Part shown: piece by piece, positions 18,763 to 25,623 of the stretch
How positions within the stretch are numbered: position 1 is the first letter of the stretch
Layout of the letters: each line of letters begins with the position of its first letter
From: Lewinellaceae bacterium
Lineage (GTDB): Bacteria > Bacteroidota > Bacteroidia > Chitinophagales > Saprospiraceae
Length of the DNA: 64,000 bases
Direction: 5' to 3'
Assembly: GCA_016708875.1 (NCBI GenBank)
Contig: JADJFA010000001.1
Location: forward strand, 124,001-188,000
Made by a program: the position numbers and the translations under genes
The notes under the pieces: model-generated
What the model was told of the DNA's origin: nothing
The model's database searches: none
The model's input: the letters and a program-made list of their open reading frames with translations, nothing else

Positions 18763-19145
18763 TGACGTTAAGATCCTTTCTTCCCGCCATTTTTTGGCTT
18801 GCTATCGTTACCTATTTATCAGTTACTTCTAAGCTCCAGGTTCCCAAATTTCAATTGTTTGCAGCGGATAAAATCGGGCATGCCGCTGCGTACGCACTGT
18901 TGGTTTGGCTTTTGGCCTGGGGTGTTTGGAAATCGAAACATCGAGCGCTGGCGCGTGGGGAATTGTTCTTTATATTTTGTTTCGCAGCAGGGTACGGCGC
19001 ACTAATGGAATGGGTGCAGGGCACGTTTTTTCCCAACAGGTTTTTTGAATTCGATGATATGCTGGCCAACGCAGCCGGGGCGTTTTTAGCGGTGATTTTC
19101 GTTAATCCATTATCCAAAATTTTAGGCCCAAAGTCCAGTGTCTAA
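18762..19145 (+). CDS. VanZ-like family membrane protein
   Basis: A 127-residue protein with four hydrophobic segments and the family pattern DKIGHAAAYALLVWLLAW and ALMEWVQGTFFPNRFFEFDDMLANAAGAF. VanZ-like proteins are small integral membrane proteins; VanZ itself gives low-level teicoplanin resistance, but most homologues are of unknown role. Translation is coupled to the SH3-domain gene by a one-base overlap. No resistance role should be assumed. Confidence 0.85.
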   Translation: MTLRSFLPAIFWLAIVTYLSVTSKLQVPKFQLFAADKIGHAAAYALLVWLLAWGVWKSKHRALARGELFFIFCFAAGYGALMEWVQGTFFPNRFFEFDDMLANAAGAFLAVIFVNPLSKILGPKSSV

Positions 19146-19171
19146 TATCCTAATATCCAATATCTACGCTC

Positions 19172-19684
19172 ATGGCTCTAATACTTCCTTGTCGCGAATT
19201 CACCCCGCACTTCGGCGCAAACTGTTTCCTCGCTGAAAATGCCACCATCATAGGCGACGTAATCATGGGCGATGAATGCTCGGTTTGGTTTCAGGCCGTA
19301 GTGCGCGGCGACGTGAATTTTATCAGAATGGGCAACAAAGTCAACATTCAGGACGGCGCCATTCTGCACGGTACCTACCAAAAATGCGGCACCACCATTG
19401 GCAACAACGTCAGCATTGGACACCGGGCTTTGGTACACGGCTGCACACTCCACGACAATGTGCTGGTGGGCATGGGGGCCATTATTATGGATCAGGCGGT
19501 GGTGGAAGAGAATTGCCTCATTGCCGCAGGGGCAGTAGTGCTGGAAAACACCGTTTGTCATGCAGGAGGCGTGTACGCGGGTGTCCCAGCCAGGCGGGTG
19601 AAGGAGCTCACACCCGAGTTGTTCAAAGGCCAGATCGAGCGTATTGCGAATAATTACGTTTTTTATTCGTCGTGGTTTAAGTGA
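19172..19684 (+). CDS. Gamma-carbonic-anhydrase family (left-handed beta-helix) protein
   Basis: A 170-residue left-handed beta-helix protein made of hexapeptide repeats (NATIIGDVIMGDECSVWFQ, GNNVSIGHRALVHGCTLHD, NVLVGMGAIIMDQAVVEEN). Conserved metal-type residues are in place: RGD near 45 and the His in IGHRALVHG with HG from DGAILHG. Proteins of this type (YrdA/CaiE/PaaY group) are trimers binding zinc or iron; some are active carbonic anhydrases and others act as thioesterases, so the substrate is not certain. It closes a probable three-gene operon with the SH3 and VanZ-like genes. Confidence 0.88.
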   Translation: MALILPCREFTPHFGANCFLAENATIIGDVIMGDECSVWFQAVVRGDVNFIRMGNKVNIQDGAILHGTYQKCGTTIGNNVSIGHRALVHGCTLHDNVLVGMGAIIMDQAVVEENCLIAAGAVVLENTVCHAGGVYAGVPARRVKELTPELFKGQIERIANNYVFYSSWFK

Positions 19685-19706
19685 GCGCTCCACCACAATA
19701 CATTTA

Positions 19707-19780
19707 TAAAACACATAGGCACAGTAGGACACATAGTTCTGATTTTCAACGCTATGTGTACTACTGTGCCTATGTGTTTA
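19707..19780. repeat. Long hairpin (about 30-bp stem) after the carbonic-anhydrase-like gene
   Basis: Arms 19707-19738 and 19751-19780 are nearly complementary, built on ACACATAGGCACAGTAG. The loop is about 13 nt. It could end transcription or block 3' exonucleases. Confidence 0.8.
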
Positions 19781-19799
19781 AAAATTCGCCTATTGTGTT

Positions 19800-19807
19800 T
19801 AATTTTG
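19800..19807 (+). promoter_or_regulatory. Bacteroidota -7 element (TAATTTTG) of the lipoprotein gene
   Basis: A full match to TAnnTTTG lies 23 nt before the ATG at 19831. A TTG occurs near the expected -33 position. Confidence 0.5.
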
Positions 19808-19830
19808 TATTTCACAAAACTACCCACACC

Positions 19831-20118
19831 ATGCGCACAACAATTCTACTTGGTTTTGCCGCTCTGGTTCTTTTTAGCCTCGGATGCGACCCTAAAAAAG
19901 ACCCCGCAACCCCGCAGGAGCAGGATTTTTCCTGTATCAAATTGTTCGACGATACTGGACAAACTTGGGGTTTGCACGGCGATTGCACCAGTTCCAACGA
20001 CTGGGGAAATATCGCCCTAAGCAGCACTGAAAATGCACTGTTGAATTTTAGCGACACGGTCAGTCTGAACGGCACTGTTGCTGTCGCAATCACCCCGCGC
20101 TTGCCCTGTGAAGATTGA
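19831..20118 (+). CDS. Small lipoprotein
   Basis: The ATG at 19831 starts a signal peptide with a lipobox (LFSLGC), so Cys18 is lipidated and the protein sits on a membrane. The rest (95 aa total) is Asp/Pro-rich then beta-like, with two further Cys. After the stop at 20118 the other two frames contain protein-like stretches (ACPVKIDALCFG; DGGCKMESDDWEIWVTMAI) reaching about 20229, so the real protein may be ~35 residues longer with frameshifts. No family recognised. Confidence 0.65.
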   Translation: MRTTILLGFAALVLFSLGCDPKKDPATPQEQDFSCIKLFDDTGQTWGLHGDCTSSNDWGNIALSSTENALLNFSDTVSLNGTVAVAITPRLPCED

Positions 20119-20327
20119 TGCGCTTTGCTTTGGCTTGTCCGTGTTTCTCATGCGGTGGCAGACGGGGGTTGCAAAATGGAGTCCGACGATTGGGAAATAT
20201 GGGTCACAATGGCTATCCTAAGGGGCTGATCCCAAAAAATAGACCCATTGGCCAACAACCAAAGACTAAAACCCAAAATTCCTCTTAATTGATTGATTAC
20301 CGACTATCAAGTCGGACTGTAGAGATT

Positions 20328-20477
20328 TTTTGATTGACGAATAATAGATTACATGATTGTTGATTTTTGATGGAATGTTAGATTTGCGATGGCCGATGTA
20401 CCACACTTCGTCCATATTTACATCGTCCCTCACATCAAAAATCAACAATCATGTAATCTATTATTCGTCAATCAAAA
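20328..20477. repeat. 150-nt hairpin element, 45-bp perfect arms, conserved loop (copy A)
   Basis: Arms 20328-20372 and 20433-20477 are perfectly complementary over 45 bp and include TGTTGATTTTTGATG. The 60-nt loop contains a 7-bp inner stem (CGATGTA / TACATCG). The loop and inner arm resemble copy B at 24439-24620, while the outer arm differs but stays self-complementary. It lies between convergent genes, so a two-way terminator or processing role is plausible. A separate 6-bp hairpin (CCGACT/AGTCGG) is at about 20300-20315. Confidence 0.85.
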
Positions 20478-20509
20478 CACCCTTCCTCACTCAAGAATAT
20501 ACCCCACGC

Positions 20510-21580
20510 TCACGCATCAAAGCTAACCACCACCCGTTTCGTAATCGGGTGTGACTGGCAGGTCAGCACATAGCCCATCTCCACCTCGTCTGGCTCAAGA
20601 CCGTAATTGACATCCATTTCGACCTTTCCTTCCAAAATGCGCGCTTTGCAGGTGCTGCATACGCCCCCTTTGCAGGAAAATGGCAGGTCGGCCCCGGCGC
20701 GCATGGCTGCGTCGAGAAGCGTAGATCCATCCGAAGGAAGATCAAAATCAAACTGCGCGCCATCTTGTATGACCGTAATGGAAGCCTCGAAAGCTTCTCT
20801 GGGTTTGCTGGTCGCGGCAGCTTTGTTTTTTATGCCTGTGGTGGTAAACAGTTCAAAATGAACACTTTTTGGATCTGCTCCAATTTCATTGAGCGTGTCT
20901 TTCACCTCAAAAACCATCTCTTCCGGGCCACATAGGAAAAAAGCATCCACCTCGCCGGGATCAAAGAAGTGCCTGCCAAAACGACGGCATTTGATTGCGT
21001 CAATACGCCCTTTAAAAAGTTCGTTGCCAAGCGATTCGCGGCTCAGGATATGGTGGACGGATAGTCGTTCGGGGTGGAGGTTTTTAAGCTCTTCGATCTG
21101 TTCGCGGAAAATAATGCTGTCGAAAGAGCGGTTGCCGTAAAAAAGGATAAAGCGGCTGCGAGGCTCTTGAAAGAGTGTACTACGGAGGATGCTCATCACG
21201 GGCGTGATGCCACTGCCCGCTACAAAAGCAACGTAGAGTTTTTCGTTTTCAGGACTAAGGTCTGTGAAAAAATGCCCTTGTGGAGGCATCACGTCCAGCC
21301 AATCCCCTGCTTTTAATTGCTCGTTTGCCCAGGTACTGAAAACTCCACCCTCCACTTTTTTTACCGCCACGCGAAGATCGTTTTCGTGCATTCCGGTACA
21401 AATGGAGTAGGAGCGCCGCACTTCTTCGCCGTCAATGTCAACTTTTAGCGTGAGGTGCTGCCCTTGATGGTAATGAAACGCCGCGCGTTCATTTTCGGGC
21501 AATTCAAACGAGATGGAAACCGTGTCGGCGGTCTCGCGGCGCAAATCGCGCACTTTAAGTTTGTGGAATTGAAAAGCCAT
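20510..21580 (-). CDS. PaaE-like ferredoxin reductase (FAD, NAD(P)H, 2Fe-2S)
   Basis: The ATG at 21580 (MAFQFHKLKVRDLRR) fits the family start better than the ATG at 21601. The 356-residue protein has an FAD domain (RRSYSICT), a NAD(P)H domain (AGSGITPVMSILRS ... CGPEEM) and a C-terminal plant-type 2Fe-2S domain with ligands in CKGGVCSTC and LTCQSHP. This order is that of PaaE, the reductase of phenylacetyl-CoA epoxidase, and related oxygenase reductases. No paaABCD genes are in the window, so its partner oxygenase is unknown. A hairpin with a T run sits 22 nt upstream, between it and rpsT. Confidence 0.85.
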   Translation of the reverse strand: MAFQFHKLKVRDLRRETADTVSISFELPENERAAFHYHQGQHLTLKVDIDGEEVRRSYSICTGMHENDLRVAVKKVEGGVFSTWANEQLKAGDWLDVMPPQGHFFTDLSPENEKLYVAFVAGSGITPVMSILRSTLFQEPRSRFILFYGNRSFDSIIFREQIEELKNLHPERLSVHHILSRESLGNELFKGRIDAIKCRRFGRHFFDPGEVDAFFLCGPEEMVFEVKDTLNEIGADPKSVHFELFTTTGIKNKAAATSKPREAFEASITVIQDGAQFDFDLPSDGSTLLDAAMRAGADLPFSCKGGVCSTCKARILEGKVEMDVNYGLEPDEVEMGYVLTCQSHPITKRVVVSFDA

Positions 21581-21601
21581 TGGTTGGGGCAGATGGAACA
21601 C

Positions 21602-21637
21602 AAAAAGTGTACCCCGGTATTTCGAGATACACTTTTT
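21602..21637 (-). terminator. Terminator-like hairpin between rpsT and the reductase gene
   Basis: AAAAAGTGTA and TACACTTTTT pair over 10 bp with a 16-nt loop and give T runs on both strands. It lies 22 nt before the reductase ATG, so it could end the rpsT message or attenuate the reductase. Confidence 0.6.
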
Positions 21638-21640
21638 GGA

Positions 21641-21788
21641 TTGGTTGACTGGTTAATTGGTGATTTGTTTATTTGGGGATTTGGTTATTTGTTTTGCCTG
21701 CGCTTGAGATTTGTGACTAGCGTCAAAACAGATACCAAGCTTTAATAAAACAAATAACCAAATCCTCAAATAATCAAATCCCCAAATT
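21641..21788. repeat. Inverted repeat with octamer-periodic arms (CAAATAAC/CAAATCCC)
   Basis: The right side (21750-21787) reads as successive octamers CAAATAAC, CAAATCCT, CAAATAAT, CAAATCCC. The left side (21641-21695) is the same pattern reversed. The arms can pair imperfectly. It fills the gap after rpsT. Confidence 0.75.
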
Positions 21789-22044
21789 ACGCAGCTATTG
21801 CGCTCACATGACGCATCAGGCCACTCTTGAGGTTGGCGGCTTTGTTGCGGTGGATGTTGCCACGCTTGGCCAAACGGTCAATCATGCTCACGACCTTAGG
21901 AAGAAACTTTTCAGCCTCAGCCTTTTCTTTCAGTTCGCGCAGGTTCTTGATAGCCGTACGGGTTGATTTTTTGTAGTAGCGATTCTCCAAACGACGCTTG
22001 TCGTTTTGACGGATGCGCTTGAGTGCGGACTTGTGATGTGCCAT
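21787..22044 (-). CDS. rpsT: Small ribosomal subunit protein bS20
   Basis: An 85-residue basic protein, MAHHKSALKRIRQNDKRR to MRHVSAIAA, the normal length and sequence pattern of bS20, which binds the 5' domain and helix 44 of 16S rRNA in the 30S subunit. A strong -7 element (TACCTTTG) lies at 22105-22112 on the same strand. It is divergent from fabF. Downstream is an octamer inverted repeat and a terminator-like hairpin. Confidence 0.97.
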   Translation of the reverse strand: MAHHKSALKRIRQNDKRRLENRYYKKSTRTAIKNLRELKEKAEAEKFLPKVVSMIDRLAKRGNIHRNKAANLKSGLMRHVSAIAA

Positions 22045-22104
22045 ATTTTACAGCGAAAATGGTGCTTTTTTTTAATAAACTGTGTAGTTCTCGTTTTGGG
22101 CGGG

Positions 22105-22112
22105 CAAAGGTA
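22105..22112 (-). promoter_or_regulatory. Promoter -7 element of rpsT (TACCTTTG)
   Basis: Perfect TAnnTTTG match, 61 nt upstream of rpsT. The extended sequence TACCTTTGCCCGCCC is almost the same as that before fabF. Confidence 0.65.
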
Positions 22113-22247
22113 GAATTTCTACCGCGAAAAAGAAACACGAGTTTAAAAAATTTCCCGAAAAGAGATTTTATACCTCAGATTTTAGCCGCTGGAGGCCGAA
22201 AGGCTGACATGAAAGCTGTCAATACAAATTGGTTTCAAACTGTTTCC

Positions 22248-22255
22248 TACATTTG
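22248..22255 (+). promoter_or_regulatory. Promoter -7 element of fabF (TACATTTG)
   Basis: Perfect TAnnTTTG match 47 nt before the ATG at 22302, with TTGG about 19 nt upstream. It is followed by CCCGCCC as in the rpsT promoter. Confidence 0.65.
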
Positions 22256-22301
22256 CCCGCCCAAACCCGTCAAAGTCTGGTTTTCAAATTCAAAAATTTC
22301 T

Positions 22302-23543
22302 ATGAAACGAGTCGTCGTTACTGGCATAGGCGCAATCACCCCCATCGGCAACAACATACCCGCCTTTTTGGACGGGCTGCAGCGTGGCTTAAGCGGCGCA
22401 GGCCCTATCACCCAATTCGATGCCAGCCTGTTCAAGACCCGATTTGCCTGTGAGGTGAAGGGTTTTGTGCCTGAAGATTTTATGGATCGTAAAGAAGTCA
22501 AGCGCGTTGACCGCTTTACACAGTTCGCACTCGTAACAGCCGACGAAGCACTGAAAGACTCCGGCCTCGATCTGGATGCGATCAATAAACAGCGCACGGG
22601 TGTGATTTGGGCCTCTGGCATTGGCGGTCTGCACACCTTGGAAAGAGAAATTGAGGATTATGTAAAGGGCAATGGCACACCACGCCACAACCCATTCCTC
22701 ATCCCTAAAATGATCACCAACATGGGCGCAGGCATGATTTCCATCCAATATGGGTTCATGGGCATCAACTACGCCACGGTTTCGGCCTGCGCGTCTTCAA
22801 GCCATGCCATTATCAATGCCGCCGATTACATCCGCCTTGGCAAGGCAGACATCATGGTGACGGGCGGCTCAGAAGCCACCATTGCTGCCACCGCAGTGGG
22901 AGGTTTCACCAACATGAAGGCAATGAGCGAACGCAACGACGACCCGGCCACGGCTTCGCGTCCCTACGACAAAGACCGCGACGGTTTTGTGCTGGGTGAA
23001 GGTGGCGGGGCACTGATTTTAGAGGAGTACGAACACGCAAAACGGCGTGGCGCACGCATCTACGCTGAATATGCGGGCGGCGCGATGACCAACGATGCCT
23101 ACCACATCTCTGCCCCGCACCCAGAGGGCATTGGCGTTATCAATGTGCTGAACCTGGTGCTGGAAGACGCTGGCATGACCACTGCCGATATTGACTACAT
23201 CAACACGCACGGCACATCCACCCCACTGGGAGATGTGGCGGAATTAAAGGCAATCAGCAAAGTTTTTGGCGATCAGGTAAACAAGATCAACGTATCGGCT
23301 ACCAAGGGCATGACCGGGCATTTGCTCGGCGCGGCAGGTGCTGTGGAAGCTATAGCGGGCATTTTGGCCATGAAACACGGTTTTGTGCCACCTACCATCA
23401 ACCATTTTACGGACGATCCGGAAATTGACCCGGCGTTCAACCTTACATACAACGAGGCCCAACAACGCAAGGTGAAAGCGGTGCTTAGCAACACTTTCGG
23501 CTTTGGTGGGCACAATGCATCCATCGTCTTCAAACAAGTTTGA
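22302..23543 (+). CDS. fabF: 3-oxoacyl-ACP synthase II
   Basis: The frame is open further upstream, but the ATG at 22302 (MKRVVVTGIGAITPIGNN) is the family start, giving 413 residues, the normal size. It catalyses malonyl-ACP condensation in fatty-acid elongation in the cytoplasm. The thiolase-fold active site is complete: Cys in VSACASSSHAI, His in NTHGTSTPLGD and His in GMTGHLLGAAGAVEA. rnc follows on the same strand, the usual fabF-rnc order in Bacteroidota, but acpP, which often precedes fabF, is not here. Confidence 0.96.
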   Translation: MKRVVVTGIGAITPIGNNIPAFLDGLQRGLSGAGPITQFDASLFKTRFACEVKGFVPEDFMDRKEVKRVDRFTQFALVTADEALKDSGLDLDAINKQRTGVIWASGIGGLHTLEREIEDYVKGNGTPRHNPFLIPKMITNMGAGMISIQYGFMGINYATVSACASSSHAIINAADYIRLGKADIMVTGGSEATIAATAVGGFTNMKAMSERNDDPATASRPYDKDRDGFVLGEGGGALILEEYEHAKRRGARIYAEYAGGAMTNDAYHISAPHPEGIGVINVLNLVLEDAGMTTADIDYINTHGTSTPLGDVAELKAISKVFGDQVNKINVSATKGMTGHLLGAAGAVEAIAGILAMKHGFVPPTINHFTDDPEIDPAFNLTYNEAQQRKVKAVLSNTFGFGGHNASIVFKQV

Positions 23544-23587
23544 GGGCATAATAAAGAGAGGGAATTCACTCGACTAGTTTCGTCGAG

Positions 23588-23617
23588 CTTCCCGTCCCGA
23601 ACCATCGGGACGGGAAG
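23588..23617. other. Perfect 13-bp hairpin between fabF and rnc
   Basis: CTTCCCGTCCCGA pairs with TCGGGACGGGAAG over a four-base loop. It has no T run, so it is not a clear terminator. It ends 38 nt before the rnc start and would be a good double-stranded target in the rnc leader. Confidence 0.8.
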
Positions 23618-23655
23618 TTGGATAAGTCGGAAACCTGCTCTAAAAAATTGATTCT

Positions 23656-24423
23656 GTGCGATTTATCCGAAGATTTTACAATTATTATTTCCATCCAGAC
23701 CGGGAATTGGCCCGCCGCTTGAGCCAATTGCTTGGGTTCACGCCAGTTCGTTTGCAGTTGTTCAAACTGGCATTTTTCCACAAAAGCACTTTTGCTTCAA
23801 AAGACTACGCAATTGCTAACAACGAGCGGCTCGAATTCCTCGGCGACGCGGTATTGAGCACCATTGTGGGCGAGTATTTGTTCAAAAAATACCCCAATTC
23901 AGATGAGGGCTTTTTGACAAAAATGCGTTCGAAAATCGTGAAGCGGCATTCGCTCGATGAAATTGCCGACCGTATGGGGCTTGATCTTTTTTTGGCCAAT
24001 TACAACCAGACCCGGCTTTCCAAATCCATGCTCGGAAATGCACTCGAAGCGCTCGTGGGCGCGGTATATATCGAGCAAGGTTATGACGGAACCAAGATTT
24101 TTGTCGTACGCCGCATCCTCCGTAAATACCTGGATATCCACGAGTTGGAAGGTTTTGACGACAATTACAAAAGTCAGCTCTTGGAATGGTGCCAGAAAAA
24201 TGGCCGGCAGATTGAATACAAAGTAGTGGCTAAATACAAAAGTGAAAAGCGCGACAAATTCAAAGTTGCCGTGTTCGTAGACGGCAAAAAAGTGGGCACT
24301 GCCGATGATTTCAACAAAAAAAGCGCTGAACAACTTGCCAGCGAACGCGCTATGACCTCACTCGGAATGCTCAGTGGCAATGGGGTGCCCCCTCCAATTG
24401 ACCAGGACTACGATCAGGAATAA
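23656..24423 (+). CDS. rnc: Ribonuclease III
   Basis: A 255-residue double-strand-specific endoribonuclease for rRNA processing and RNA turnover. The catalytic domain carries the signature NERLEFLGDAVLS at ~55-68 and the second acidic cluster (MLGNALEALVGAVYIEQG). The double-stranded-RNA-binding domain occupies ~165-240 (KSQLLEWCQKNGRQ ... KKSAEQLASERAM). The only good start in frame is GTG at 23656, unusual for this window. A perfect hairpin lies in its leader. It is downstream of fabF and converges with the next gene. Confidence 0.95.
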   Translation: MRFIRRFYNYYFHPDRELARRLSQLLGFTPVRLQLFKLAFFHKSTFASKDYAIANNERLEFLGDAVLSTIVGEYLFKKYPNSDEGFLTKMRSKIVKRHSLDEIADRMGLDLFLANYNQTRLSKSMLGNALEALVGAVYIEQGYDGTKIFVVRRILRKYLDIHELEGFDDNYKSQLLEWCQKNGRQIEYKVVAKYKSEKRDKFKVAVFVDGKKVGTADDFNKKSAEQLASERAMTSLGMLSGNGVPPPIDQDYDQE

Positions 24424-24438
24424 ACATGGATATTCTCG

Positions 24439-24620
24439 AATTTTTAGATTTCTGTGATTGATGATTGATGAATACATGAGTGTTGATTTTTGAGGGAATG
24501 GTGGATTGATAATGGCTGATGTGCCGCCATCGTCAATAAAAACATCGCCCATTACATCAAAAATCAACACTCATGTATTCATCAATCATCAATCAAACAA
24601 AACCAGAAATCTCAAAATTC
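24439..24620. repeat. Hairpin element, 39-bp perfect arms, conserved loop (copy B)
   Basis: Inner arms 24455-24493 and 24557-24595 pair perfectly; outer arms (GAATTTTTAGATTTCTG at 24439 and its partner at 24604-24620) extend the stem. The 63-nt loop shares blocks with copy A (GAATG, ATGGC, GATGT, TCGTC, ACATCG). The arms carry GATTGAT heptamers not found in copy A. It lies between convergent genes. Confidence 0.85.
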
Positions 24621-24630
24621 AGGATGATTT

Positions 24631-25315
24631 CTAATTTCCTCCTTCGCTTTCCACATTCTCCAAGCGACGGCGGGTTTCATCCAGGAGACGTCGTTGGTTT
24701 TCTTGCTCTACAAGGTTGGCCTCTTGCGTTTGCTCGTTGTTCACGATATCTTGTCTTGCTTTTTGGATTCTTGACTCCCAGGTTTCAATGCTGTTGCGGA
24801 GGTTTTCGTTGTCTTTATCTAGTTTTTTCTGCTTGTTTTCCAACTCTTTCAGTTGGTTTTCCTGCGCCTTCAATTCTTTACCAATGGCCGCGCGGCGCAC
24901 ATCGAAGTAGCATTGGCGCAGCGAGCGCACCATTTCTTCAGTACGGTTTCGATTGTCGCGGCGATTGAGGAAGTAGGAGCCCGCATCTATCCAAACGTTG
25001 AGCGCAGTCCTGTCGTCATCTTTTTCGATGGTGGAGTAAATGGCAAATACGTCGTCGCCCATAAAGGCTGACTTGAGTTTGGTGGCAGCCCATTCACCTT
25101 TGCTTTTTTAAGTTTTGCGTTGAAATTATCCTTCGCAAATTTTTTCCAGACATCCTCTATGATGCCTACTTCGGTGTTGGTGAACTCCATACGAAAACCG
25201 GGCCGGCTACCGAACGACATCATGCGTTCTGTTTCCCGCACGGGATCAAATTGGGCACTCATATTCAAGGCAAAGCTTACGAAAAGCAATAGGAGAGGCA
25301 GGTTTTTTTGTTCAT
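24631..25315 (-). pseudogene. Exported coiled-coil protein, two homopolymer frameshifts
   Basis: Three frames join into one protein of about 228 residues. Adding one A to the A7 run near 25305 connects an ATG at 25315 to a signal peptide (NLPLLLLFVSFALNMSAQ). Adding one A to the A6 run near 25110 links KKFAKDNFNAKL to KSKGEWAATKLKSAFMGDD, then the intact part with YSTIEKDDDRTALNVWID and a C-terminal coiled coil (~145-225). The exact fit of both repairs suggests sequencing error or a very recent mutation. No family recognised; periplasmic by its signal. Confidence 0.65.
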
Positions 25316-25533
25316 AATTTCTTGATTTATAAAAGTTTAAGTGGTTTGTTTCGTCAACTTTGAAAATATTTGGCAGGGGGTTTTAGTGCTTCAAAATAAG
25401 CAGCCAAAATGTGTAGCGGCCAAACAAAGGTAAAACGCCCAGGCCCCCCAAAGTCACACTACAAAAGAAAAATAAGCGGGCGGCAGGCAAAACGAGCCGC
25501 CAAATGAAGTTTCTTTGTGCCTTTACCTGTTTA

Positions 25534-25606
25534 CCCGCCGAAGCTTTAGCGTAGGCGGGCTTCACATTAATCACATTTTTACCCGCCGAAGCCGAACGTA
25601 GGTGGG
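25534..25606. repeat. Two CCCGCC...GGCGGG palindromic elements
   Basis: Copies 25534-25559 and 25582-25606 share CCCGCCGAAGC and GTAGG(C/T)GGG. The gap 25316-25623 has no gene. The same family recurs at 62376-62499 inside a coding frame. Confidence 0.75.
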
Positions 25607-25623
25607 GACCACACTATCATAAC

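Noticed and set aside
20266..20448. Small open frame over the long hairpin at 20.3 kb
   Set aside because: It reads through the inverted repeat, and a mirror-image frame exists on the other strand; this is a product of the palindrome.
22060..22300. Expected acpP gene upstream of fabF
   Set aside because: No frame with the DSL phosphopantetheine motif is present in the gap; it holds two divergent promoters only.
25383..25574. Small minus-strand frame containing AYAKASAGKQ
   Set aside because: The peptide comes from the CCCGCC palindromic element and the rest has no coding character.
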